Shown piece after piece: positions 16,715 to 26,325 of a stretch of DNA of 55,309 nucleotides. Position 1 is the first letter of the stretch. Each line of letters begins with the position of its first letter. The notes under the pieces are model-generated. The model searched no databases. It was not told the DNA's origin and saw only the letters and a program-made list of their open reading frames with translations. This DNA is from an uncultured Bacteroidales bacterium (GTDB lineage Bacteria; Bacteroidota; Bacteroidia; Bacteroidales; P3), in the NCBI GenBank assembly GCA_949291555.1, contig CASEWE010000013.1, positions 1 to 55,309 of the forward strand, written 5' to 3'. The position numbers and the translations under genes were made by a program.

Positions 16715-19700
16715 TTAGAATCCTACGTTGATGCCGAAGGTGTAGTTCACCGGCACAGGATAGTTGGCAGCTTGCGTTCCAGCCAGACCGGCTTCGGGGT
16801 CGTAACCGCGGAAGTAGGGGCTGCAAGCGGTGAACAGGTTGTCGATACCGGCATAGATGCGCAGGCTGCTCAGGAAAATCTTTTCGCAGTGCTTCTTGGG
16901 CAAGGTGTAGCCCAGGATGACAGACTTCAGACGCAGGTAGGAACCGTCGATCAGGTGGCGGCTGCTGTAGTTGTTGGCGCCGTTGTTGCCCCCGTTCATG
17001 ATCTGGGGAACTTCCACATTGTCGCCCGGGCGCTGCCAACGGTTGTCCATTACGTAGTACGTGGTGATCTGGCCGATGGATTCACCCGTGTTTTCCAAGT
17101 ACCAGATGTCGTTGCTGAAGATCTTGTTGCCGTAGTTGTAGTTGAATTGGAAGCTGAGGTCGAAGTTGTAGAATTCGAACGCCGTCTGGATACCGCCGTA
17201 GAACATGGGGTCGGAGCAGCCTACGTAGCGTTGAACCGCTTCAGCATAGCTGTAGACGTATTCGCCATCGGCACCGTACCATCTGGGACGGCCCGTTGCG
17301 GGATCCACGCCGGCATATTCACGGATGTAGAACTGCGAAGACGGGCGGCCTTCTTCCAAGATGCCCAGGTCGCCGGCCATCTGGCTCTGGTGTCCGGGCA
17401 ATTCGAGGATGGTGTTGTGGTTGGTGGTAACGTTCAAGCCCAAGGTCCATTTGAAGTTGCGACGGTTGATGAGCATGGCGTTCAATTGGATTTCCACCCC
17501 TTGGTTGCGCATGCTACCGATGTTGGTGGCGATGGAGCCGAAACCGGTGGCATAGGACAGCTGGCGGGAGAAGATCATGTCTTTGGTAACGTCGTTGTAG
17601 TAGTCGGCTTCAATCGTCAAGGCGTTGAACAAGGTGAATTCCAAGCCCACGTCGAATTTGTTCCGGGATTCCCAGCAGAGGGTGTTGTTGGCCAGCTGCG
17701 AAGGACCGAAACCGCTCAAGCCGCCGTAACGGGCCGTGGCGTAAACCCCTTGCGACTGGTAGTAGCCTACGTTCTGGTTACCCGAGGTACCGTAGCTTAC
17801 CCGGACGGTCAGGTTGTTGAGCCAGTTTTGCGTGGAAGCCATGAATTTCTCGGCCGAGATACGGTATTTACCGCCCACGGACCAGAACGTGCCCCAGCGG
17901 GTGTCTTCGCCGAAGCGGGAAGAACCGTCGCGGCGGATAGAGGCCGACACGTAGTAGCGGTTGTCGTAGTCGTATTCCACATTGGCGAAGTAGGAAGCCA
18001 AGGCTGCGTCGGAACGGGCGGTCGAACCGCTGGTTTCAACGGCGTTGGCGATTTCCATCAGGGCCGGGGTGGCGTAATTGTTACCGGAGATGTACGATTC
18101 GTATTGGTTGAAGCGCTGGGCTTCCTGGCCTACCAGGACGTTGAAGGTGTTTTTCCCGATCGTGGGCATCCAGTTGATGGTGTTGGTGATGTTCATGTAG
18201 GCGATACTTTGGTCGAGCATCTGCATCAAGCCGCCCAGGCCTTCGCCTTGCGGGTTGACCACTTGCGACCATATGTTCTTTTCTTTCAACTGGGTGAAGT
18301 CGATACCGATCTTGGACTGCACGTACAAGTTCTTATAAAGCTTCACGCGCAAGTAGGGGCTGAACAAGGCCCGGTATTGCTGCTGGAAAGCCACATCGTG
18401 GTAGCGGTCTTCACGCAGGGCCACCGCGTTGTAGCCTTGCGCGTCGGGGTTGGTCGTGAAGTTCCACGAACCGTCCGCGTTGCGGATGGGGTCGGTGGGT
18501 CGCATCATGGAAGCGCCCCAGATAGGAGCCGCGTAGGCCAGCGAGGTAGGAACCGTGTTCACTTCCCCGTAAGAACCCGAGAGGTTCACGCCGAAAGACA
18601 GCCAGTCGGTGGGGTTCACGTCCAGGTTCAAGCGGGCATTGTAACGGGTGTAGTCGGAACCGATAACGATACCTTTATTGTTGAAGTAGCCTACGGAGGC
18701 GTAGTAATTCACATTCTTGGTTCCGCCGGAAGCGGTCAAGGAGTAGTCTTGGATGATACCGTTGCGGGTCACGGCATCCCACCAGTCCACATCGTTGCCC
18801 AACGAGAAGTCGATGCCGTAGGCGGTCTGGTTGTAGAATTCCAAGGCCCTTTCGGGATTCTGGATGTACGACAAGCGTATGTCGCGGTCTTTTTCCTGGT
18901 TCACGCGGCCTTCGTATACGAACGTTTTGAAATCTTCCGCGTTAAGCCTTTGGAAGCGGCGTTTTACATGGGGAGGCGTGGCGAAACCGATTTTGGCGTT
19001 GACCCCGAAGTTCACCTGTCCTTCTTTCCCTTTCTTGGTGGTGATGACGATAACCCCGTTGGATGCGCGGGAACCGTAGATGGAAGTAGCGCTCGCGTCT
19101 TTCAGCAAGGCGATGGACTCGATGTCTTCAGGATTGATGGAGGACAAGGGGTCGGTACCCGAGCCGTCGGTGTAGTCGGAGAAACCCATCGCGCCCGAAA
19201 CCACCGGAATACCATCGATAACGTACAAGGGGGCGTTGCCCGAACTCAAGGAGCTTGTACCGCGGATACGAACCGAAGTGGAGGAACCGGGCTGGCCGGA
19301 AGCGGTGGAAACCTGCATCCCGGGAACGCTACCTTGCAAGGAGTTGATCACGTTCGATTCGGTTTGCCGCTTGATGACTTCCTCGCCTACCGAGACAGCG
19401 GAACCCACATTGTCTACCTTCTTCCTTACGCCGTAGCCGCTGGCCGATACCTGCACTTCCTGCAGGGCGATGGCGGAGGATTCCATCGTCACGTTGATGA
19501 CGCCGCCGGTAATGGGGACGATTTTGTCTTTCAGACCCATGGCCGAGAACTTGAGGTTCTTGGCATCGGCAGGAATGTTGCTTAAGGTGTAGACGCCGTT
19601 GAAGTCGGTGGAAGTACCGATGGTGGTTCCTTCGACTTGAACCGCAACCATGGGGACTCCCATGGGTTCTTCCGCACTGGTGACCTTACCTGTGACGGTG

Positions 19701-19771
19701 CGTTGTCCCAAGGCCACGTTGGCAGCCCCCAGGAGGAACAGCGACACCATAAAGAGCACTAGTTTTTTCAT
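16715..19771 (-). CDS. SusC/RagA family TonB-linked outer-membrane transporter
   Basis: The 1,018-residue protein has a signal peptide (residues 1 to about 22, ending NVALGQ), a carboxypeptidase-regulatory-like domain (about 23-105), a plug domain with the SusC signature (NVINSLQGSVPGMQV, then VRIRGTSSL and PLYVIDGIPV), and a C-terminal beta-barrel ending in GINVGF with a terminal aromatic. It imports ligand captured by the partner SusD, powered by TonB-ExbBD. The gene is first in a two-gene unit with susD and has a promoter at 19999-20029, giving a leader of about 220 bases. It is divergent from a second TonB receptor at 20364. The SusC class is certain; the substrate is not. Confidence 0.96.
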   Translation of the reverse strand: MKKLVLFMVSLFLLGAANVALGQRTVTGKVTSAEEPMGVPMVAVQVEGTTIGTSTDFNGVYTLSNIPADAKNLKFSAMGLKDKIVPITGGVINVTMESSAIALQEVQVSASGYGVRKKVDNVGSAVSVGEEVIKRQTESNVINSLQGSVPGMQVSTASGQPGSSTSVRIRGTSSLSSGNAPLYVIDGIPVVSGAMGFSDYTDGSGTDPLSSINPEDIESIALLKDASATSIYGSRASNGVIVITTKKGKEGQVNFGVNAKIGFATPPHVKRRFQRLNAEDFKTFVYEGRVNQEKDRDIRLSYIQNPERALEFYNQTAYGIDFSLGNDVDWWDAVTRNGIIQDYSLTASGGTKNVNYYASVGYFNNKGIVIGSDYTRYNARLNLDVNPTDWLSFGVNLSGSYGEVNTVPTSLAYAAPIWGASMMRPTDPIRNADGSWNFTTNPDAQGYNAVALREDRYHDVAFQQQYRALFSPYLRVKLYKNLYVQSKIGIDFTQLKEKNIWSQVVNPQGEGLGGLMQMLDQSIAYMNITNTINWMPTIGKNTFNVLVGQEAQRFNQYESYISGNNYATPALMEIANAVETSGSTARSDAALASYFANVEYDYDNRYYVSASIRRDGSSRFGEDTRWGTFWSVGGKYRISAEKFMASTQNWLNNLTVRVSYGTSGNQNVGYYQSQGVYATARYGGLSGFGPSQLANNTLCWESRNKFDVGLEFTLFNALTIEADYYNDVTKDMIFSRQLSYATGFGSIATNIGSMRNQGVEIQLNAMLINRRNFKWTLGLNVTTNHNTILELPGHQSQMAGDLGILEEGRPSSQFYIREYAGVDPATGRPRWYGADGEYVYSYAEAVQRYVGCSDPMFYGGIQTAFEFYNFDLSFQFNYNYGNKIFSNDIWYLENTGESIGQITTYYVMDNRWQRPGDNVEVPQIMNGGNNGANNYSSRHLIDGSYLRLKSVILGYTLPKKHCEKIFLSSLRIYAGIDNLFTACSPYFRGYDPEAGLAGTQAANYPVPVNYTFGINVGF

Positions 19772-19998
19772 AAAAAGCTGATTTGGATTTGTGTTTGTTA
19801 ATTATCTTGTCGCATTCAAGGTTCGTTTCCCTTTTCTTTTACGGTTTGCGGTTACTTTCCGGGCGAAGCCCGTTCCCTTTTCCGCCTCCCTCGGGCTGGC
19901 CCTTTCCGGCTTGGCTTTTGTAGAAAGTCCGCCTTCCGGGCAAGTTTTGCCGGTACCGCATGAATAATGCTTTTCCCGGCGGGGAATCATCAAAGAAG

Positions 19999-20029
19999 CA
20001 AATTTAGGTAAATTTTCCTTATGACCAAG
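19999..20029 (-). promoter_or_regulatory. Bacteroidota promoter for susC-susD
   Basis: On the minus strand CTTG (20029-20026), a 19-base spacer and TAAATTTG (20006-19999) match the consensus. The start site would be near 19992, with a leader of about 220 bases before the ATG at 19771. Confidence 0.65.
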
Positions 20030-20109
20030 GGAAACCGGGGATGCGGGCCGCCCCGGCTTCTTAAAAAATCTTAAATTTTGATTTTAATATACTGAAAATT
20101 AATTTGATA

Positions 20110-20151
20110 AAATGTTAATGCCTGTTTAAAAATAGTTAACAAATGTTAATG
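20110..20151. repeat. Direct repeat of AAATGTTAATG, possible operator
   Basis: An 11-bp sequence occurs at 20110-20120 and 20141-20151, 31 bases apart start to start (about three helical turns). An inverted CATTAAC lies at 20254-20260. All are between the two divergent promoters. Confidence 0.45.
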
Positions 20152-20298
20152 GAACGGGGCTGCCGGACGGGGATCCGCCGCCTGTCGTCCGGGCCCGGCG
20201 GAAGGGAAACAAAATCGCAATGAAATCGAGAACGCGCGGTAACAATAACTAAGCATTAACATCACGATTCCGTGGCGGAAATCGTAACATGCCGGAAG

Positions 20299-20306
20299 TA
20301 CTTTTG
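20299..20306 (+). promoter_or_regulatory. Bacteroidota -7 promoter element (TACTTTTG)
   Basis: An exact TAnnTTTG match 58 bases before the ATG at 20364. The -33 region has no clear TTG. Its position implies that the upstream ATG at 20289 is not the start. Confidence 0.45.
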
Positions 20307-20363
20307 CGCCGCGGTCCGGAAGGGCCGTGTTTTGATTCCATGCAAGTCAACCAGAATGTTATC

Positions 20364-23195
20364 ATGAAAAACAGTATCGCGAGCATATTCCTTTGCGTGT
20401 TTGCCATAGCAGGACTTCGGGCCGGGGACGGGAATGCGGCGGGAACGGGGACGGGAAGCAAGGCCGATGGCAGGGGCATTGTGCGCGGGGTCGTGTCCGA
20501 TGCCGCCAGCGGGGAGCCGCTCCCTTTCGCCGCCGTGCAGATTACGGGAACGTCCCAAGGGACGGTGGCCGATTTCGACGGGTCGTATTCGTTCGAGCTG
20601 GAGCCGGGCCTGTACGATTTCACGGTGAGCTTCACCTCTTATAAAAGCATGCAGTTTTCGGACGTGCGCGTGGCGGCCGGCCAGGAGACCCATTTGGATG
20701 CCCGTTTGGAAAGCAGCATGACCGATCTCAAGGAGGTGAAGATCACCGCAAAGCGGGTTCGCAACACGGATGCGGCCGTTGTCAGCACGATGAAGCAGGC
20801 CGACGTGGTGGCTACCGGGGCTTCGGCGCAACTGATTTCCCGCGCGCAGTCGAAAGATGCGGCCGAGGTGGTTTCCCGCCTTCCGGGCGTGAGCATGCTC
20901 GATGGAGGAATGATGAACGTGCGTGGATTGGGCGTGCGTTATAATTCGGTAGTGCTCAACGGGGCAACGGCGCCCGGGACGGAAAACGACAGCCGGGCTT
21001 TTTCCTTGGATGTGATAGCCGGCAACGCCATCGACCACCTGATGCTTTACAAGACGGCTTCGGCCGAATTCCCGGCCGACTTTTCGGGCGGGATGGTAAG
21101 CATCATTACCAAAGGGATGCCGCAGGAAGACGGCTTGCAGGTTTCTTACAGCATCGGGGTCAATACGGCCAGCATCGGAAAGGATTTCCAGCATTACCGC
21201 GGGCATGCGGCCGATGCGGCAGGCTTCGGGGCCTATTCCCGCCGCTTGCCCGAGGGCATGCCTTCCGATATCGCTGCGCTGGACAACAGCCGGAAAGCGG
21301 AATATTCCCGGGAAATGGACAACGACTGGTCTGTCCGCTCGCGCAAGGCCTTGCCGTCCCAGAGCTTCTCTTTCCAATGGGACAAGACATGCCCGGTCGG
21401 GAAGGAAAAGAAGACGGTGTTCGGCAGCTTGCTGGCCCTTAATTACGGTTATGAGGAGCAGGTGCGCGACAAGTTCGAGAACAGCCGTTTCGGGATTTTC
21501 GACCGGATTAACGAAAAGCCTACCTATCTGAACCAGTATACCGATGAGGATTATGCAACCAAGGTGAAGCTCAATGCTTTGGCTAATTTCGGGCTGGCTT
21601 TCTCCGATGGTTCCCGTCTGGAATTCAAGAATATCTTCAGCCAGAACGCGCAAAACCGTTCGGCCTTCCGCCAAGGGGTGGATTACAACAATGAATACCA
21701 CATCCGGGAGCAGGAATACGTTTACACGCAGCGGACTTTGTATGTGGGGCAATTGCTTTATGCGCACGCCCCGGCAGAGGGTCATAAGCTCGATTACCGC
21801 CTTTCTTACGCCCTGACCAACCGGCAGGAGCCCGACCGGCGCCTGGTTACTTTCCGCCAGCAGGTGGAGCCGGGCTTGCCGTATTACGGGCAGTACAAGG
21901 CTTCCGATGTGAACCGGTTCTACCAGGCCATGTCCGAGAACATGGCCTCGGCCGGCATCGACTACAAAGGAAGGCTTTCCGGCGGGAAGTTCCGCGTGGA
22001 TTTCCTTTCGGGGCTTTCGGCCCATTACCGTTTCCGGGATTTCTCCGGACGCCGGTTCGTCTACACCTCGGGTTTCCCTTCCCGGCTTCCGGCCGATTTC
22101 CTTTACCAGGACCTGAATGCGATTTTCTCGGAAGAGAACCTTTCGGCCGACGGGTACTTCATGGATGAGGACACGCGGAAATCGGATGCCTATGCGGCCA
22201 TGTCGTTCATTCCGGCCGCTTATGCCGCCGTCAAGATGCGGTTCGCCGGTTTTCAGGCGAACGCGGGCGTCAGGGCCGAGTTCGAGAAAACGGTTCTTGA
22301 CGGCTACAGCGCCGACGGGGCTTTCCCCGTGCGGGTGGACAGGGGCGAGTTCAACCTGTTCCCTTCCCTCAACTTGTCTTATTCCTTCAATGAAAAGCAT
22401 CTTTTGCGGGCGGCCTACGCCTATACGGTCAACCGTCCCGAATTGCGCGAGATAGCCCCTTACGTGTATTACGATTTCGATCATTTTGCCGATTATACCG
22501 GGAATCCGGACTTGCGCAACGGGAAAATCCAGAATGCGGACTTGCGGTACGAGTTTTATCCGTCTTCGGGCGAAATCGTGTCGGTCGGGGCTTTTTACAA
22601 GTATTTCGTGGATCCCATCGAGGTGTCTTACATCCGCTCTTCGGGGGGCAGCGCCATCTATACGTTCAAAAACGCCGATTTCGCTTACAGCTACGGCGTG
22701 GAGGTGGAAATCCGGAAAAGCCTCGATTTCATGAAGATGAAAGATTTTTCGGTTGTCTTGAACGCGGCTTGGATCGCGAGCCAGGTCCGTTTTTCCGATG
22801 CGGATTTCGACCGGGACCGGGCCATGCAGGGGCAATCGCCTTTCCTGGTCAATGCCGGGTTGTTTTACGAGAAGAAAGGCTGGACGCTGAGCCTTCTTTA
22901 CCAAGTGAACGGAAAGCGTATCCTTGCGGTGGGCGAGGTGTTCCAGAATCCCGAGGAGGATATTCCCGACATTTACGAAATGCCGCGCCACGAACTTGCG
23001 TTCGGCTTGCGCAAGGCGATAGGGGAGCATTGGGAAATCAAGTTCCTTGCCGGGAACCTGCTCGACCAGCCCTACCGTGAATGCCAGTTCGCCAAGTTCA
23101 CGGCCGACGACGGGAGCACGCACACGGTGCAGCAGACTCCGCGTTCGTTCAAGTTGGGCATGGATTTCCAGATAGGGGTCAGCTACAAGATGTAG
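20364..23195 (+). CDS. TonB-dependent outer-membrane receptor with carboxypeptidase-like N-terminal domain
   Basis: The 943-residue protein has a signal peptide (MKNSIASIFLCVFAIAGLRA), a carboxypeptidase-regulatory-like domain beginning about residue 38 (GIVRGVVSDAASGEPLPFAA), a plug domain (VSRLPGVSMLDGGMMNVRG, then GVRYNSVVLNGAT and FSGGMVSIITKG), and a beta-barrel ending in FQIGVSYKM. It is a classical TonB receptor and not a SusC: the SusC-specific plug motif is absent. The ATG at 20364 fits the signal peptide; ATG codons at 20289 and 20340 are less likely. It is followed after 121 bases by a lipoprotein gene, suggesting a two-component surface uptake or binding system. Ligand unknown. 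Confidence 0.9.
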   Translation: MKNSIASIFLCVFAIAGLRAGDGNAAGTGTGSKADGRGIVRGVVSDAASGEPLPFAAVQITGTSQGTVADFDGSYSFELEPGLYDFTVSFTSYKSMQFSDVRVAAGQETHLDARLESSMTDLKEVKITAKRVRNTDAAVVSTMKQADVVATGASAQLISRAQSKDAAEVVSRLPGVSMLDGGMMNVRGLGVRYNSVVLNGATAPGTENDSRAFSLDVIAGNAIDHLMLYKTASAEFPADFSGGMVSIITKGMPQEDGLQVSYSIGVNTASIGKDFQHYRGHAADAAGFGAYSRRLPEGMPSDIAALDNSRKAEYSREMDNDWSVRSRKALPSQSFSFQWDKTCPVGKEKKTVFGSLLALNYGYEEQVRDKFENSRFGIFDRINEKPTYLNQYTDEDYATKVKLNALANFGLAFSDGSRLEFKNIFSQNAQNRSAFRQGVDYNNEYHIREQEYVYTQRTLYVGQLLYAHAPAEGHKLDYRLSYALTNRQEPDRRLVTFRQQVEPGLPYYGQYKASDVNRFYQAMSENMASAGIDYKGRLSGGKFRVDFLSGLSAHYRFRDFSGRRFVYTSGFPSRLPADFLYQDLNAIFSEENLSADGYFMDEDTRKSDAYAAMSFIPAAYAAVKMRFAGFQANAGVRAEFEKTVLDGYSADGAFPVRVDRGEFNLFPSLNLSYSFNEKHLLRAAYAYTVNRPELREIAPYVYYDFDHFADYTGNPDLRNGKIQNADLRYEFYPSSGEIVSVGAFYKYFVDPIEVSYIRSSGGSAIYTFKNADFAYSYGVEVEIRKSLDFMKMKDFSVVLNAAWIASQVRFSDADFDRDRAMQGQSPFLVNAGLFYEKKGWTLSLLYQVNGKRILAVGEVFQNPEEDIPDIYEMPRHELAFGLRKAIGEHWEIKFLAGNLLDQPYRECQFAKFTADDGSTHTVQQTPRSFKLGMDFQIGVSYKM

Positions 23196-23316
23196 GGCGG
23201 CGTCCGGCCGGCCGCTGCTCGCAGGGGCAACAGCAGACGCGAACGGCGGACGGCCGTTGCGAACGGCAGTTACGGAATCGAAAAAGCAAAAAATAACCTA
23301 AAACAAAATCTTCAAA

Positions 23317-24711
23317 ATGGAAAAGAGAATCTTGAAAAACGGTTTGCTCATGGCGCTGGCCGTGGGTGCAGCGATGAATTTCACTTCTTGCAAGCCCGAG
23401 CCGGGTGGCGAGCCTCCCGTTACCGGTTCGTCGGTCTTGAGCGGGGAAATCACGGGGAACCGCACGCTTTCTGCCGATACCGTGTACCAGCTTAGCGGTT
23501 TCGTCTATGTGGTGGACGGCGCGACCATCACCATTCCCGCCGGCACCGTGATACAAGGGGTGAAAGGCACCAAAGCGGCCCTTATCGTGGAAAGAGGGGC
23601 GAAAATCATGGCGGAAGGCACCAAGGAGAAACCCATTGTCTTCACTTCCGACCAGCTGCCCGGACAGCGCAACTACGGGGATTGGGGCGGTATCATCCTT
23701 TGCGGGAAAGCCCGCCTGAATTCCGGTGAAGCCCAAGTGGAAGGCGGCCCCCGCAGCCATTACGGCGGAAACGACGACCAGGATAATTCCGGCGTGATGA
23801 AATACGTGCGGATCGAGTTCGGCGGGGTGGAATTTGCCACTGATAAGGAAATCAATGGATTGACTCTGTGTGCGGTCGGCAGCGGAACGGTTATCGAGAA
23901 CATCCAGTGCTCGTTTGTGAAAGACGACTCGTTCGAATGGTTCGGCGGCACGGTGAACTGCAAGAATCTGGTGGCTTTCCGCGGCTGGGACGACGATTTC
24001 GATACCGATGCCGGTTTCCGCGGCAGCGTGCAGTTCGCGGTTGCTCTGCGCGACAAGGCGGTTTCCGACAAGTCGAAGTCGAACGGTTTCGAGTCGGACA
24101 ACGATGCCGACGGGTCGGACAATGCGCCCTTGAACAATCCTCGTTTCTCGAACGTGTCCATCTTCGGGCCTTTCGCTACCTTGGCCGATACCAGTTTCAT
24201 CGGCGAGGCTTACGCCAGCGATGCCGCCTACGGGCCTTACCAGGCTGCCATGCACTTGCGCCGGAATACCCGCTTGCAGGTCTACAATTCGGTGTTCGCC
24301 GGCTATCCCGTGGGGCTTTACATCGATAGCGACAAATGCATGAATTCGGCCGAAGCCGGAATCCAGAACAAGGAAAACAACTTGGTGGTGAAGAATTGCG
24401 TGCTGGCGGGCATGCAGGTCAACTTCCGCGAAAGCGTCGAGAGCGCGTCTTTGACAACGGAGGCTTATTTCACCAATGCCGCCTTGAACAACAAGACGGT
24501 GGCTACCAATGCCGAATTGGGAATCGAAGGGGTTTTCAACTACACGAAGCCTTCTTTCTTGCCGGCTGGCAATTCGGAATTGCTGAGCGGGGCCGATTTC
24601 AGCGGGCTGGATGCTTACGGGTTCGAGACGGTTGCTTTCCGCGGGGCGTTCGGTACCGAAGACTGGACGGAAGGCTGGTGCAATTTCGATCCCCAGAATA
24701 CCGGATACTAA
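23317..24711 (+). CDS. Surface lipoprotein, probable right-handed beta-helix, partner of the TonB receptor
   Basis: The 464-residue protein has a lipoprotein signal with Cys at residue 25 (NFTSC). The mature part starts with a Pro/Gly linker, then shows successive short strands ending in Gly, Asn or Asp (for example TITIPAGTVIQG, ALIVERGAKI, MAEGTKEKPIVFTS), the pattern of right-handed beta-helices. Bacteroidota homologues are, from memory, usually hypothetical lipoproteins, sometimes mislabelled as transporters. The gene follows a TonB receptor by 121 bases and ends before a strong terminator, so the two form a unit. It may bind a substrate or a surface polymer for the receptor. The fold assignment is by eye. 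Confidence 0.8.
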   Translation: MEKRILKNGLLMALAVGAAMNFTSCKPEPGGEPPVTGSSVLSGEITGNRTLSADTVYQLSGFVYVVDGATITIPAGTVIQGVKGTKAALIVERGAKIMAEGTKEKPIVFTSDQLPGQRNYGDWGGIILCGKARLNSGEAQVEGGPRSHYGGNDDQDNSGVMKYVRIEFGGVEFATDKEINGLTLCAVGSGTVIENIQCSFVKDDSFEWFGGTVNCKNLVAFRGWDDDFDTDAGFRGSVQFAVALRDKAVSDKSKSNGFESDNDADGSDNAPLNNPRFSNVSIFGPFATLADTSFIGEAYASDAAYGPYQAAMHLRRNTRLQVYNSVFAGYPVGLYIDSDKCMNSAEAGIQNKENNLVVKNCVLAGMQVNFRESVESASLTTEAYFTNAALNNKTVATNAELGIEGVFNYTKPSFLPAGNSELLSGADFSGLDAYGFETVAFRGAFGTEDWTEGWCNFDPQNTGY

Positions 24712-25117
24712 ACCGGAATGCCGCTGGCAGGCAACCGCTCGCGGAAACCGGTTTGCGGGTTCTGCCGGTCGGAACAGCCTTGTTAGCGATGGAAAAAGGA
24801 GTTGTTTCCTTTTGTTGAACGACCGGGGCGGCCTCCAAGAGGCCGCCCCGGTCGTTTTTTATTTGCCGGTCTGTCAGCTACGCCGGCACCAAGCCGAAGG
24901 ATTTCATCAAGCCCGGTCGTCTTTTATTTGCCGGGCCGGACTGCTCATCGGGCCGGACCGGATGAGCGGATAGGCGGGTGGGATGCGACCGGAATAGGAA
25001 GGAAAAGGAATCGCCCCGGATGTGCATATTGCAGTCGTTCTTGCGCGGGAGGATTGCCGTGGAACGGAAAAAAGGACTCAATGCTGCCTCTTTTTCTTCA
25101 TGTTCATCGGGGATTGT
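24712..25117. other. 406-base intergenic region
   Basis: This stretch holds the terminator at 24818-24862 and an imperfect direct repeat of about 25 bases (24845-24869 and 24914-24938, CCCGGTCGT then TTTTATTTGCCGG). No gene is supported. Confidence 0.6.
24818..24862 (+). terminator. Strong rho-independent terminator
   Basis: A perfect 17-bp stem (24818-24834 with 24840-24856) closes a 5-base loop and runs into a T-rich tract. It ends the TonB receptor-lipoprotein unit. Confidence 0.9.
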
Positions 25118-25762
25118 TCATCGGGCGGCTTTGCGTTTCTTGACAAGGCGTTTTACGATGAAGTAGACCGCCACGGCACCGATGATCGCCAGGATTCCGT
25201 ACCCGATTTCATGGCTGTAGGTGGAAGCTAAGCGGGAAACGTCTTCGGTGGTTTCCACTTGCGGGAAGGAGACCCGCACTACGTATCCTAACACGGCCAG
25301 GACGATATTCCAGAGGCCCGCCCCGAGGGTGGTGTACAAGAGGAAGGTGGGGAGCTTCATCCGGGCAAGCCCGGCCGGGATGGAGATGAGCTGGCGGACC
25401 GCCGGCACCAGGCGGCCGAAGAAGGTGGAAGCGATGCCGTGTTTGCGGAAATATTCTTCGGCATGCTCCACTTTTTCCCCGTTGAGCAGGCACAAATGGC
25501 CCCAGCGGCTGTTTGCGAATTTGTAAACAATGGGTCGTCCGAGCCATTTTGCCAGGAAGTAATTGACAAGGGCGCCTATGTCGGCGCCTAAGGTGGCCAC
25601 AATGACGACCAAGACGATATTCATGTCGCTTTCAGGCCCTAAGGCAAGCCATGCGGCGGGAGGGACGATGACTTCGGAGGGGAAGGGAATGAACGAGCTT
25701 TCGATGATCATGCCTAACAAGATCGTCCAGTAATTCAGGTTGTCGAGAAAGAATTCAATCAT
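25118..25762 (-). CDS. DedA family inner-membrane protein
   Basis: The 214-residue protein has five to six hydrophobic segments and the DedA/SNARE-associated family pattern: ESSFIPFPSEVIVPPAAW near the N-terminus, GADIGALVNYFLAKWLG in the middle, and FFGRLVPAVRQLISIPAGLARM, which carries the conserved Arg and Pro residues. The family is linked to undecaprenyl phosphate or phospholipid translocation and envelope maintenance. The frame stays open upstream to 25810, but the ATG at 25762 (MIEFFLDNLNYW) is the usual DedA start. It stands alone, with a basic tail KRLVKKRKAAR. Confidence 0.92.
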   Translation of the reverse strand: MIEFFLDNLNYWTILLGMIIESSFIPFPSEVIVPPAAWLALGPESDMNIVLVVIVATLGADIGALVNYFLAKWLGRPIVYKFANSRWGHLCLLNGEKVEHAEEYFRKHGIASTFFGRLVPAVRQLISIPAGLARMKLPTFLLYTTLGAGLWNIVLAVLGYVVRVSFPQVETTEDVSRLASTYSHEIGYGILAIIGAVAVYFIVKRLVKKRKAAR

Positions 25763-26325
25763 GGAAGCGAAAGGTGTTTTGAAAGCGGGCTGGAAACTTG
25801 CTTTTTGCAAATCCCGTTGCCGGGTTTTTGTTCAAAAGAGTGCAAAGAACGGGAAAAAAAACGAGATTCGGAAGCCTGTCCGCAAGCGTTTCGGGAAAGA
25901 GGCCCTCGCCCGTTTCCTTCGGGCTTTTCAGGGGAAACGGGGGGAATGCGGGAGACGGCTTCTCCGGAGGTGCGGGGAATGGGGCTTCGGTAAAAAAACG
26001 ACAAGAAGGTTTTTTGCGGGTTTTTGTCTGTTTAAATAAGTGGTATTCAGTATTTTGATTTTTTTATTCCGGGAAGCCGGGGTAGGGGCGCGTCAAGTTT
26101 CATCTTTTTTACAAATCTTCTCCGTACGACGGGCCTCTATCTTCGCAAAATTTTAGAATCCGCTTGGAATCGTTTTCCACGAGGAGAAGCAATGCTTTCG
26201 TGCCTTGGATAAAGGGTTGCAGGCGAATTGTTCGGATTTCCCTTGCGCTATTTAGGCCGTACGGAGATCTGGAAAAACTGGCAGGAGGCGTCCTGCGGGC
26301 TTTTTGAAGGCAAGGGGAGGATTTG
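25763..26325. other. 563-base divergent intergenic region
   Basis: This stretch lies between DedA (minus) and the DUF2147 gene (plus). The middle is AT-richer with T-runs. A near-consensus -7 (TATCTTCG, one mismatch) lies at 26138-26145. No gene or RNA was recognised. Confidence 0.5.

Larger units (their letters stand above)
19772..20363. other. 592-base divergent regulatory region, AT-rich centre
   Basis: This stretch lies between susC (minus) and the TonB receptor (plus). It contains the susC promoter (19999-20029), a strikingly AT-rich segment (about 20060-20155) in otherwise GC-rich DNA, three copies of GTTAATG (two direct at 20114-20120 and 20145-20151, one inverted at 20254-20260), and a plus-strand -7 element at 20299-20306. 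No gene was found. It may carry an operator for one or both transporters. Confidence 0.65.

Noticed and set aside
15089..19585. 1,498-codon antisense frame across susD and susC
   Set aside because: It is the complement of conserved coding sequence with no independent motif or signal.
14942..19771. Complete polysaccharide utilisation locus
   Set aside because: SusCD lack neighbouring glycoside hydrolases, sulfatases or sensor-regulators in the window, so only the transport pair is claimed.
20289..20363. Upstream start codons for the TonB receptor
   Set aside because: The ATG at 20289 lies before the -7 element and the intervening residues do not form a signal peptide.
20262..23123. 953-codon antisense frame across the TonB receptor
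   Set aside because: Same reasoning: opposite a clear gene, with no recognisable protein character.
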